A DNA stretch of 54,715 nt from CAZHCA01 sp964530825. Lineage in GTDB: Bacteria > Bacteroidota > Bacteroidia > Chitinophagales > Saprospiraceae. The notes under the pieces were generated by a model that was not told where the DNA came from, did not search any database, and worked only from the letters and a program-made list of their open reading frames with translations. The stretch covers positions 1 to 54,715 of the forward strand of contig CAZHCA010000029.1 of NCBI GenBank assembly GCA_964530825.1, given 5' to 3'. The position numbers were made by a program, and so were the translations under genes. Below are positions 34,626-42,092 of this stretch, one piece after another. The first letter of the stretch is position 1. The number at the start of each line of letters is the position of its first letter.

Positions 34626-35843
34626 TTAATCCTCAGGATCGAGCAAGCGAACACGGTAGGCTTTACCCTCGTGACCCGTAGGACCGCAGATGTCTAGTTG
34701 ATCGTCGTTGTTGATGTCGTGTAATAGGCCGTTGAACAGGCCATCATTAGCGATGACGCTTTCGCCCCAGGACCGGTTGTCACCCCGGTTGAGGAAAAGG
34801 CGCACCTGGCGCAGGTTATCGTCGGTCTCGATGCGGTGGTCGCCGTTTTCCGCAACGAGTAGATCGGTGTCGCCATCCTGGTCGATATCGGCGGCTTCTA
34901 GAGTGTGAATACCGGCCAGTCCCTGAGCAACCAGGTAGGTTTTCCAGGGTTTTGCACGCGGATAGTCGTTGTCGTACCATAGGACTGGATAGCCACTATC
35001 TTCGGCGTGGGCAATGACCACTTCGGATTTGCCGTCGGTATCGAAGTCGGTACACACCACCCTGGTCGCGTTGGCCCGGCGGTTTCCGCTAGTTTGGGTG
35101 TGCCAGCGGTGGTCGATAACGCGCACGATCCAATCGCCGGTAGAGGCCTGAGCGGGATTTTCAATCCAAAAACCGTTGGTGGCGATATCGAGGTCGCCGT
35201 CGCCATCGATATCGCCACAATCGAGCCCCTCGTGCAGGTTATAAATAGTACGGTCCAAAGATTTTTCCCACCCTCCGCCTGTGGTTTGCTGATAGACAGT
35301 AATCCAGTGCTCGTCGCGGTGGGTGATGGCTACCAGGTCGAGTAGGCCGTCGCCGTTGAAATCCGCTAGCTCTACATCCTTGACGAAGTCGGGCATGGGG
35401 CCGATAAGATGAGGTTGCCAAGCTTGGCCACCCCTTAGGTTTTCAAACCAGTAGATCACCGAGGTAATGGTGTCGCCGGTGTAATCGTACTGCCATTCGC
35501 CGGGGTGGGCAAAACCGAGGACATCAAGATCGCCGTCGTTGTCGAAGTCGCCCAATGCAGTATCGCCTCCTGCAAAATGGGTAGCTTCCGGGCTTTGGCC
35601 GGCAATAGTATGTTTAGCCCAGCTTTTGCCTTTTATGTGTTCGTACCAGAGCAATGGTCCGCCCCAGCCACCGGGCTGTACTGCCAGATCCGGCCGGCCG
35701 TTACCATTGATATCTCCCAAGGCAAAGCCCATGTTCGTATGGCTGTGCGAAGGGTAGACCGTTATCGGTTCTAATCGAACGGGGGCGAAAGTCACCATCA
35801 GTAAAAAGGTAAGCAGGAGCGAGCTTTTTAGTAGGAGCTGCAT
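34626..35843 (-). CDS. Exported FG-GAP/VCBS-repeat protein
   Basis: A 405-residue exported protein (signal peptide about 1-24). It contains six to seven FG-GAP/VCBS blades with calcium-binding DxDxDG-like loops: DINGNGRPDLAV, DFDNDGDLDVLG, DFNGDGLLDLVA, DIDGDGDLDIAT, DFDTDGKSEVVI, DIDQDGDTDLLV, DINNDDQLDI. They form a beta-propeller that binds calcium and often adhesive or glycan ligands. No T9SS domain is visible, so it may stay in the periplasm or be anchored through other means. It stands alone on the minus strand. Confidence 0.85.
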   Translation of the reverse strand: MQLLLKSSLLLTFLLMVTFAPVRLEPITVYPSHSHTNMGFALGDINGNGRPDLAVQPGGWGGPLLWYEHIKGKSWAKHTIAGQSPEATHFAGGDTALGDFDNDGDLDVLGFAHPGEWQYDYTGDTITSVIYWFENLRGGQAWQPHLIGPMPDFVKDVELADFNGDGLLDLVAITHRDEHWITVYQQTTGGGWEKSLDRTIYNLHEGLDCGDIDGDGDLDIATNGFWIENPAQASTGDWIVRVIDHRWHTQTSGNRRANATRVVCTDFDTDGKSEVVIAHAEDSGYPVLWYDNDYPRAKPWKTYLVAQGLAGIHTLEAADIDQDGDTDLLVAENGDHRIETDDNLRQVRLFLNRGDNRSWGESVIANDGLFNGLLHDINNDDQLDICGPTGHEGKAYRVRLLDPED

Positions 35844-35897
35844 GAAAAAACAGGGTTTGAACGCGAAACTTGTTCAAACCCTAAAATCGATAATTAC

Positions 35898-36626
35898 TTA
35901 CATTTTTTGTACAGTGGCTATTAAATTTTTGAGGTCTGGATCATCGGGCTCCATGGTGGCAGCTTTTTCCAGGTATTTCAGGGCATTCTCTTTATCGCCT
36001 TTTCTCATGTATACCCAACCAGTACCCCAGTACCCTGCAACGTGGTCAGGGTAGATGTCTCTGATCGTTTTGGTTATTGCCAGCGCTTTATCGGGTTCGC
36101 TCATTTCGACCAGGAGCATAGTGCCTTCGCGTAGATTAGTTAGCACATTCTCCAAATTAGGTTCCTTTTCAAAGGCGGGGTCGAGTACGGTAATCATGGT
36201 GGTAATTTTCCAGTTACCGCTATTGTCCTTAACCAGATGGCGGGTTTCGTGTGTTTTACTAGCAATCTCCTCCTCAATGATCTTGGACTGTTGGAAATGG
36301 ACTAATGCCGTCTGGCCGAAAGTGTTGATATTGTAGTTTTTGTTGACAAAGGTCATGTCTACCATGCCGGGAAATTCCTGCATGTTTTTTTGGATGATCG
36401 TACTCAAACCCAGCCAATCGTCTTGTGGTTCGGCACTTCCAATGGGCAGCCAAAAGATTTTGTCATCCTGTTGCCAGGTGGCTGCCCAGTCGTCGAAGTT
36501 GCGGTTGATCCAATGTTGGGTTTCGGCTTCAATAACTTCGCGAATCGCTTCTTCATCAGTAGTGGATTGACTCCACATTGGAAGAGCCATAAACAGCAGC
36601 AAAAGCAAAATACCTGCAGGTTTCAT
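35898..36626 (-). CDS. Exported SnoaL/NTF2-like protein with TPR C-terminus
   Basis: A 242-residue protein starting at MKPAGILLLLLF, whose signal peptide ends near MWSQ; a longer start at 36692 is less likely. Residues about 22-140 follow the SnoaL/DUF4440-type NTF2 fold (EEAIREVIEAETQHWINRNFDDWAATWQQDDKIFW, then VHFQQSKIIEEE ... NWKITTMITV). Residues about 165-242 contain TPR-like helices (GYWGTGWVYMRKGDKENALKYLEKAATMEPDDPDL). It may bind a small ligand in the periplasm. A possible promoter lies at 36678-36709. Confidence 0.78.
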   Translation of the reverse strand: MKPAGILLLLLFMALPMWSQSTTDEEAIREVIEAETQHWINRNFDDWAATWQQDDKIFWLPIGSAEPQDDWLGLSTIIQKNMQEFPGMVDMTFVNKNYNINTFGQTALVHFQQSKIIEEEIASKTHETRHLVKDNSGNWKITTMITVLDPAFEKEPNLENVLTNLREGTMLLVEMSEPDKALAITKTIRDIYPDHVAGYWGTGWVYMRKGDKENALKYLEKAATMEPDDPDLKNLIATVQKM

Positions 36627-36677
36627 GTTTGTGGTTTTAGGTAAAGGTTTTGATGTAGCAATCGTTTCTATTTTTTT

Positions 36678-36709
36678 ATAAGGTATGGCCAAAAATCGCT
36701 TTTTCCAAA
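36678..36709 (-). promoter_or_regulatory. Possible promoter for the SnoaL/TPR gene
   Basis: On the minus strand TTTG (36706-36709) is followed after 20 bases by TACCTTAT (36678-36685), six of eight to TAnnTTTG. It lies 52 bases before the start at 36626. Confidence 0.35.
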
Positions 36710-36850
36710 TTTGGCAAAATAGAAATGCGTAAAAGCTAAATTTGCTATTTTTTGCTAGCTTTTGTGTTGCTTTTGATTTAAAACATGTTGAAATCTAGGG
36801 AGAAGCTATAATAGAATCGAATGGATGGCATTCCCGGCACAGCTGAAATG

Positions 36851-36884
36851 AAAAAAGTCTCTACCGTTTTTTGTAGACTTTTTT
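36851..36884 (-). terminator. Terminator of the HExxH metalloprotease gene
   Basis: AAAAAAGTC (36851-36859) pairs with GACTTTTTT (36876-36884), with a small bulge and a T-rich loop. It lies 74 bp after the metalloprotease stop and could work in both directions. Confidence 0.55.
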
Positions 36885-36957
36885 CCAGTAGCCTTTGCAT
36901 TGGGCTGGTACTTGACTTGGAGAAGAGGAGGATCGCAGCCTACCGCTTCTAATTCGA

Positions 36958-37869
36958 TTACTTTTGCCAGTAACCATCGAGATAGCCACTGGCCTTTAGA
37001 AACCAGGTCGGCTTTTTCACATTTAAAATATCGGCTATGGCTTGTTTTTTATCTTCCTGTTGGTCATAATAAGCTTTAGTGATCTGGTAGCCCATCCAAT
37101 ATCCTAGGTCATTGGGGCGGTCATCTTTGCCGCTGGTGCCGTAGAACCAATCAATGTAGTCCTTTTTCTTTAAGTCCCTGGCAAATTCTCGACACAATGC
37201 CTCCCGGTGGGCATTGGCGTAGGTATATACCTTTGTGTTAATGTTTTTACCCGAAATTAATTCTCCGATGAAATCGGCCCCGCCCTCGCTAATGGCCTGA
37301 CGAAGAATGGTATTGCGGCCTTTTATGCGCTGCTGAAAATGAACCAGTTCGTGCGCCACTAATGCCAGCAGGTCAACTTCAGTTAGTTTTTCGGCCCCAA
37401 TAATGATACCGTCTTTGGACACCGTACCGCCCGAATTAAAGCGCCCAATCACGAAATAAACAGGGGGATAGACCGCCTCGGGGTAATAAGCTTCCAAAGC
37501 TGTATAAATAGCCCGGATTTCTTCTGCTTGTTGCGGCAAGGTAGCCAGAACATCTCTGGTAGCCTGGTACTTTTCTGGATTTCTTCTGACCATTGCGTAT
37601 AAAGAATCGGCATTGATAATTCGGTAGCGGGTGAAGCCTTTGAGGCCCGGAGTGCCATTTTTTATGTAGTTCTCAAAAGGGTTATCGGTTGAGGTATCTA
37701 TGTTATCAAAAGCCTCCCAGAAACGGTCAACGTCTTCGCTGACGAATTGGGCCTGTTCGGGCGACTCGGAGAAGGTCGGCTGACCGTAGAGGTTAGTAGC
37801 GCCTGGTAGTAACCCTAGGAAAAGCAAGAGGAGAAAACTCCGGTAATCGGGAATTGTGTGGTAGAACAT
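36958..37869 (-). CDS. Exported HExxH zinc metalloprotease (DUF2268-like)
   Basis: A 303-residue protein with an N-terminal signal peptide (hydrophobic about 12-28, ending LYGQ). The zinc motif HELVH is at 173-177, with a downstream Glu195 in EGGADFIGELISGK, the expected third ligand of a gluzincin-type site. EVDLLALVAHELVHFQQ and GYWMGYQITKAYYD are typical of DUF2268-like predicted Zn-dependent proteases; the GldB lipoprotein family has a related domain, but here there is no lipobox. It acts in the periplasm or outside. No partner gene is evident. Confidence 0.8.
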   Translation of the reverse strand: MFYHTIPDYRSFLLLLFLGLLPGATNLYGQPTFSESPEQAQFVSEDVDRFWEAFDNIDTSTDNPFENYIKNGTPGLKGFTRYRIINADSLYAMVRRNPEKYQATRDVLATLPQQAEEIRAIYTALEAYYPEAVYPPVYFVIGRFNSGGTVSKDGIIIGAEKLTEVDLLALVAHELVHFQQRIKGRNTILRQAISEGGADFIGELISGKNINTKVYTYANAHREALCREFARDLKKKDYIDWFYGTSGKDDRPNDLGYWMGYQITKAYYDQQEDKKQAIADILNVKKPTWFLKASGYLDGYWQK

Positions 37870-38002
37870 TGCGAATGATTTTGATGAACCTATGCCACTG
37901 AGACGTCCAAGCGACCAAGTGGTTGCAAAAAGGATGGGCCGTTCGTAGATCGTAGAGGGCTTTCGGTCGGAAGAAAGCGCGGGATAGTCTTTAGTAATCG
38001 AG

Positions 38003-38704
38003 TCAGCGCTCCATAGCCAGAATGCGGGTAATATTATCCTTTTCCAGGTCGGTCAGAAAAGCGCTGACATCCTCGTGCTGAGGTAAGTACCAGTTTTGTT
38101 GCCGGAAATATCGATTCATTTCGCCTCCCGGTCGGAAGATATAGCCATAGCGGGCAAAGATTTCGTTGCGCATAATGCGCAGTTCTTCTGGTGATTTGGT
38201 CATCAGGTCTATCTTTTTCAATGGACGCCGGGAGGCTTCCGGAAAGCGGCCGTTGTGGTAGTGGGCCAGATCTTGAATGCGGATTCCAATCTCGGAAACG
38301 CCCGGTTCTCCGCCACTCCAGGGGTTGTTAAGCAACAGGCCGTAAAAGAGCTGACCCGCTTTCTCGTAGGTGACAAAGCTGCCGTTCGTTTGGTCGGAAA
38401 GGAAGAGCGGCCCATTGATACGAACATTGGTGAGGTTATGGAACTCTTGGATCCAGGCTGTGACGTCTTTGTTCCAATGTCCGGCACGGATTTGAGCCGT
38501 GATGCCCTCCGGATTAACGATTAAGATCAATTCCGATTCACTTTCAGATTCGCCAAAGTGGTAGACTCCTTCGTATTCCCCGGTGCGGTCGACCAACCAG
38601 TTACCGACCTTTGCTTGGTCAATAGGTTCGAAGCCGATACGTTGGGAATAAAGGTGGAGGTGCGAACCACATAACAGGAGGAAGGAAAGGAGAAAATGCC
38701 GCAT
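38003..38704 (-). CDS. Exported protein with C-terminal YARHG domain
   Basis: A 233-residue protein with a signal peptide (about 1-20, ending LYSQ). Residues about 25-160 are beta-rich (GEYEGVYHFGESESESELILIV). The C-terminal 60 residues match the YARHG domain: SPEELRIMRNEIFARYGYIFRPGGEMNRYFRQQNWYLP. This module is found at the ends of extracellular or periplasmic proteins, often near peptidoglycan-related enzymes; its role is not defined. It lies between the metalloprotease gene and a broken DUF6090 gene, all minus-strand. Confidence 0.82.
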   Translation of the reverse strand: MRHFLLSFLLLCGSHLHLYSQRIGFEPIDQAKVGNWLVDRTGEYEGVYHFGESESESELILIVNPEGITAQIRAGHWNKDVTAWIQEFHNLTNVRINGPLFLSDQTNGSFVTYEKAGQLFYGLLLNNPWSGGEPGVSEIGIRIQDLAHYHNGRFPEASRRPLKKIDLMTKSPEELRIMRNEIFARYGYIFRPGGEMNRYFRQQNWYLPQHEDVSAFLTDLEKDNITRILAMER

Positions 38705-38848
38705 GTTTTTTTCTTAAAAATACGGGATTTAAAAATCACTTGAGGTCGATTTGGAAGGTGAAAAAGCTGCAGTAGGCGGTAATTATTGTAACCGCTCGTA
38801 AATGCGACGGATGAGTTTTGGAGCTTTGCGCGGTATGCTTTTTAAAAT

Positions 38849-39505
38849 TTATAAATACCCACCTTTGTAAATCAGCACGTATTGGGTTGCGACCATGTTT
38901 TTGTGTTCCCGACTATTGGCGCTGTATGAGTAAAAGGCATCGGGGGGTTGCTCTTGTACATGGTCTGCGTACCAGGCGTATTGGTTCTGCCAGGTGAGTG
39001 TATTTTTTCCACATACCCGAGCAGTAATTTATCGAGCCTGTCGAAATTAGCCGTTGTCCAGGAGTAATAAAAGATAATATCAGCAATGAGGGAGTCGCGG
39101 CCCGATTCCGAAGGGTTTTCGAACTCCTGCAAAAGCTGGTAGCCTTTTTTCCACAGGCATACCCCTAACACCTACAGCGAGGTAATTGTATTCTCGGCAA
39201 GACCGAGCCCCATTTACAGAGAACGTGTCGGCCATGACTTGAAGGTAAAGTGGCTTTCGGCGCTCGTAAAATTGAACCAGCTCTGCGGCTTTAGCGGTAT
39301 CTTTGGCAAGGTCATTGCCGATTATTCGGAGTATATTTTGAAATTCCCTTTGCTTTTTGCGTGCATCATTCCAATTATTCAGCTGCAGGGCGATAAGGAT
39401 GCCAATCCCTATCAACAGGATTTCCCCTACTGCATACTTCATGTAGGCCCCGACCAGGTCGGTGCGCAGGGCATGTTGGCGAAGTTGGCGGAAAAACTTA
39501 AACAA
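38849..39505 (-). pseudogene. Frameshifted DUF6090-like membrane protein
   Basis: The N-terminal part (39505 to about 39160) reads MFKFFRQLRQHALRTDLVGAYMKYAVGEILLIGIGILIALQLNNWNDARKK in family order, a Bacteroidota DUF6090 start with one membrane segment (about 27-43). The frame then changes: the LWKKGYQLLQEFENPSESGRDSL block continues in a second frame from about 39150, and WQNQYAWYADHVQEQ ... YVLIYKGGYL in a third from about 39010 to the stop at 38849. One shift falls in a run of six T (39003-39008). The gene is therefore broken, or the sequence has two errors. Confidence 0.75.
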
Positions 39506-39924
39506 ATTTTGGGAAGCTCAGGGTTTCAAAGGAGTGGCATACCTTTCGAGGAAATATACGGCGTTTTTTGGAGCTTCAAATTGAAATATCGGCGCATTCC
39601 GGCGCCGAGCTCCTTGTTATCTTTAGTGTTTACTTCCGGCCATTGGCTCAGAATATTGGTTAAAGAACGAGAAGCTGAAATAGAAATAGTAGAAAATCAA
39701 TAAAAAGTAGTGAAGGGATAATATTGATCAAACGGCAAGATGCGGAGGTTGTAGTCAACATGCAAGAGCTAACAGCGCTATAGCGCTGTTAGGGCTTAAG
39801 CGCTGTTAGGACTGTAGCCCTAACAGCACTTATAAAAGCCCTAACTATCAGCGCCTTCACTTGGCTAATGTTAAATTTTAGACAAAACGCCAAAAAGTAA
39901 AATTTGAATTTAATCTTGTCTGCA
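39506..39924. other. Intergenic region with the second 17-bp-module array
   Basis: A 419-bp gap between the broken DUF6090 gene and the SASA esterase gene. The only structured element seen is the array at 39769-39846; the remaining sequence shows no coding potential. Confidence 0.55.
39769..39846. repeat. 17-bp-module array (copy B)
   Basis: CTAACAG starts at 39769, CTGTTAG at 39786 and 39803, and CTAACAG at 39820, each exactly 17 bp from the next. Spacers are CGCTATAGCG, GGCTTAAGCG and GACTGTAGCC, then a degenerate CACTTATAAAAGCC before CTAAC at 39841. The heptamers and two of the spacers are identical to those of copy A (7442-7503), but the orientation order differs and a perfect overall palindrome is absent. 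The two copies are 32 kb apart and both are intergenic. Confidence 0.85.
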
Positions 39925-40881
39925 TTAAAATAGGGTGATGCTACTTTTTTTATTCAATTTAGCAATGGCCTCTGCAAAGGAGCATCCCAAATCGATGTAG
40001 CCCTTGCTGTCGTAATGCCAGGGATCGGAATATCCGTAATTTTGGGTAGAAACTACCAATAACGCATTAACGTCTTGCTCAACAAAAAGCGCCTGTTGGG
40101 CTTGAATAATTGCTCCATAGTCCCATACCTTACCATCTGCTATGTCCTGTCCTGAGTCGGTGATTTGACCAATGACCACCGGAATGGCGGGGGCGCCAAC
40201 TTTCCTTCGGATTGCCTGCATCAAACGGGCTAGGTTTTTACTGTATTGCCGGGCGAATGGTTCGGTGTAAGCGCCATCCGACTCCCCTTGCATCCAGATA
40301 ATTCCCGCAGGTATCAAGAAGTCTCTTTTACCATCTCCATCAATATCGTCGGAAGATAGCGCATTTTCAAGGGTAGTTGTGAAGTGGTCAAATTGGTTGG
40401 TGGTTTCGAAATCAGGGGACCAGCACCCGAATTTATTGGGTGTCCGGCAATCGATCGCACTACCACTACGAGCGTATTTGATAATGGCAAGTTTTTTTCC
40501 CGGGTATTGCCGCCGTAGATGGTATCCAAAGGTCAGTTCAGGGCCAAAGCGGTTGGATAATATATTGATGTTTCCATTGCTTTTAAAGTTTATGCCGTGC
40601 CCTGGTTGCAGGGGTGCCCAACGACCCAAGCCGCCGCCCGGTTCGGAATCGCCCACGGGGTTGCCCTGGAAAATACGAACGTCGTCCATAGTGATCCGCA
40701 AGGTATCGGGTAAATCAGTAGTGTAGCCAAAGCCGTTCATATTGGACTGGCCGCCGAGAAAAAAGTAATGGATAGTATCCAAAGCGACATTTTTGGTGCC
40801 GGATAGCTCAAATTGTTTGTCCTGATCTCGAGCGGTACAGCCAATTAACAGAGTAGTAATTAGTAGCAAGAGGCCGCGCAT
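39925..40881 (-). CDS. SASA-type carbohydrate acetylesterase lipoprotein
   Basis: A 318-residue lipoprotein (lipobox LIGC, Cys15). The SASA-type esterase domain starts at about 38 with the nucleophile block FLGGQSNMNG (Ser46), followed by GRWAPLQPGHGINF, IIKYARSGSA, IIWMQGESDG and DPWHYDSKGYIDLG, where Asp and His complete the triad. The family removes O-acetyl groups from sialic acid or plant-type polysaccharides. No sialidase or SusCD genes are adjacent, so plant- or algal-polysaccharide acetyl groups are at least as likely as sialate. Confidence 0.85.
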   Translation of the reverse strand: MRGLLLLITTLLIGCTARDQDKQFELSGTKNVALDTIHYFFLGGQSNMNGFGYTTDLPDTLRITMDDVRIFQGNPVGDSEPGGGLGRWAPLQPGHGINFKSNGNINILSNRFGPELTFGYHLRRQYPGKKLAIIKYARSGSAIDCRTPNKFGCWSPDFETTNQFDHFTTTLENALSSDDIDGDGKRDFLIPAGIIWMQGESDGAYTEPFARQYSKNLARLMQAIRRKVGAPAIPVVIGQITDSGQDIADGKVWDYGAIIQAQQALFVEQDVNALLVVSTQNYGYSDPWHYDSKGYIDLGCSFAEAIAKLNKKSSITLF

Positions 40882-41546
40882 GTTTTTACATGAAAATACG
40901 GAAAAGCGAATGAATATGGTGGGGTTTTTTCAATAGGATAGATCCAGGGGCCTTGGCGGGAAATAATATTCCGCCAGGTCTTCTGCAGCAGTAGTTCTGG
41001 AATTAACGGATTTCTAAAAAGACTTCTGGGATTGTTATGTTTATTGCGCAATTCAACGGTGACTGACGCAATCAGTATGTGAAAAAGAAGGAAGCCCCGT
41101 AATGGACGAATTTTCTCGAAGGTTGATACAATTAAAGCGGTATCCATTTTAATTCAAGTAGGCGCCGATACGATATACCGAAAATTTAACATAGTGATGG
41201 GTTTGACCAATGGGCAACTAGTGAAATCAAAGAAATTCGTTAAAATAAAAGTAGATAGAAGGGGTAGTACCGGCGCTTCCTTTTTTTGTTGTGTAAAAAG
41301 AAATTGAATCGATTAGTTTAAGAAATCAATTGCCAATCAGAACGTCGATCAGCATGCATGCATAGTTGCAAACGGTAGCTATCCCTTACAGTATAGCTGC
41401 CTACGCCATGGCCATCGGTAGCTTCACCCTGAACCTGTTGGCAAAATGTTCCGATTGGCGTCAATTTTTTCCCGACTTAGCGCTGCAGTTTATTTTCCAT
41501 CCGTTTTATTGTATCTTCTAACTTCATAAAAATTCCTAAAATACCC
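40882..41546. other. Intergenic region, no convincing gene
   Basis: A 665-bp gap between the esterase gene and the ECF sigma gene. A bulged hairpin lies at 40954-40976 (TGGCGGGAA with TTCCGCCA). A short protein-like stretch (PYSIAAYAMAIGSFTLNLLA) near 41385-41445 lacks context and may be a gene remnant. Nothing else is recognised. Confidence 0.4.
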
Positions 41547-42086
41547 ATGAAAGAAGATACGCATTACAATCCCGAAGACTGGTTTCCACGCGTATATGGT
41601 GAATTGAAACAGCTGGCTCATTACCACCTGCGTGGTGAGATGCAAAACCATACCATCAATACCACAGGACTGGTGCACGAGGCTTACGTGCGTATGGAAA
41701 AGGGCCTAAAAGCAGCGCAGCTGCCCCGGGCAGCTTTCTTCTCCCTGGCTACTCAAGCCATGCGGCGCATCCTGATTGACTATGCGCGTGAACAAAAACG
41801 CCTGAAGCGTGGGGGAGGTCAAATTCAATTGACCCACCACGAAGACCGAAAGGTTATCGAATCGACGCCCGAAGAAATTCTTGCCCTCAACGAAATTCTG
41901 GAGCAGTTCAAACAAATGAATGGCCGGCAACACCAAGTCATTGAATACTGGTTTTTTGGCGGTTTTAAGCACGAAGAGATTGCGGAGATTCTAGGCGTAT
42001 CCATTGCTTCGGTACGCCGCGACTGGCGGCTGGCCCGAGCGTGGTTGAGTAGGGAATTGAAGCGAGAAATGCAGTGGTTAAATTAA
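41547..42086 (+). CDS. ECF sigma factor, PF07638/ECF43-like
   Basis: A 179-residue sigma factor of the Sigma70_ECF (PF07638) group. Region 2 contains NTTGLVHEAYVRM (about 38-50), where this group has PTALVHEAYLRL instead of the acidic DAED-type motif. Region 4 is YWFFGGFKHEEIAEILGVSIASVRRDWRLARAWL. KRLKRGGGQIQL is the typical linker. It recruits RNA polymerase to target promoters. The kinase gene starts 6 bp downstream, so the two are an operon, and relatives of this pair use phosphorylation of the sigma factor for activation. Confidence 0.88.
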   Translation: MKEDTHYNPEDWFPRVYGELKQLAHYHLRGEMQNHTINTTGLVHEAYVRMEKGLKAAQLPRAAFFSLATQAMRRILIDYAREQKRLKRGGGQIQLTHHEDRKVIESTPEEILALNEILEQFKQMNGRQHQVIEYWFFGGFKHEEIAEILGVSIASVRRDWRLARAWLSRELKREMQWLN

Positions 42087-42092
42087 AACCCT

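Larger units (their letters stand above)
36627..36957. other. AT-rich intergenic region with a promoter-like pair and terminator
   Basis: A 331-bp gap between two minus-strand genes. It holds the possible promoter at 36678-36709, an 8-bp inverted repeat AAAAGCTA/TAGCTTTT (36731-36738 and 36756-36763), and the terminator-like hairpin at 36851-36884. No coding potential is visible. Confidence 0.5.

Noticed and set aside
40860..41147. Minus-strand frame of 95 codons before the esterase gene
   Set aside because: No family pattern, no signal, and overlaps the esterase start.
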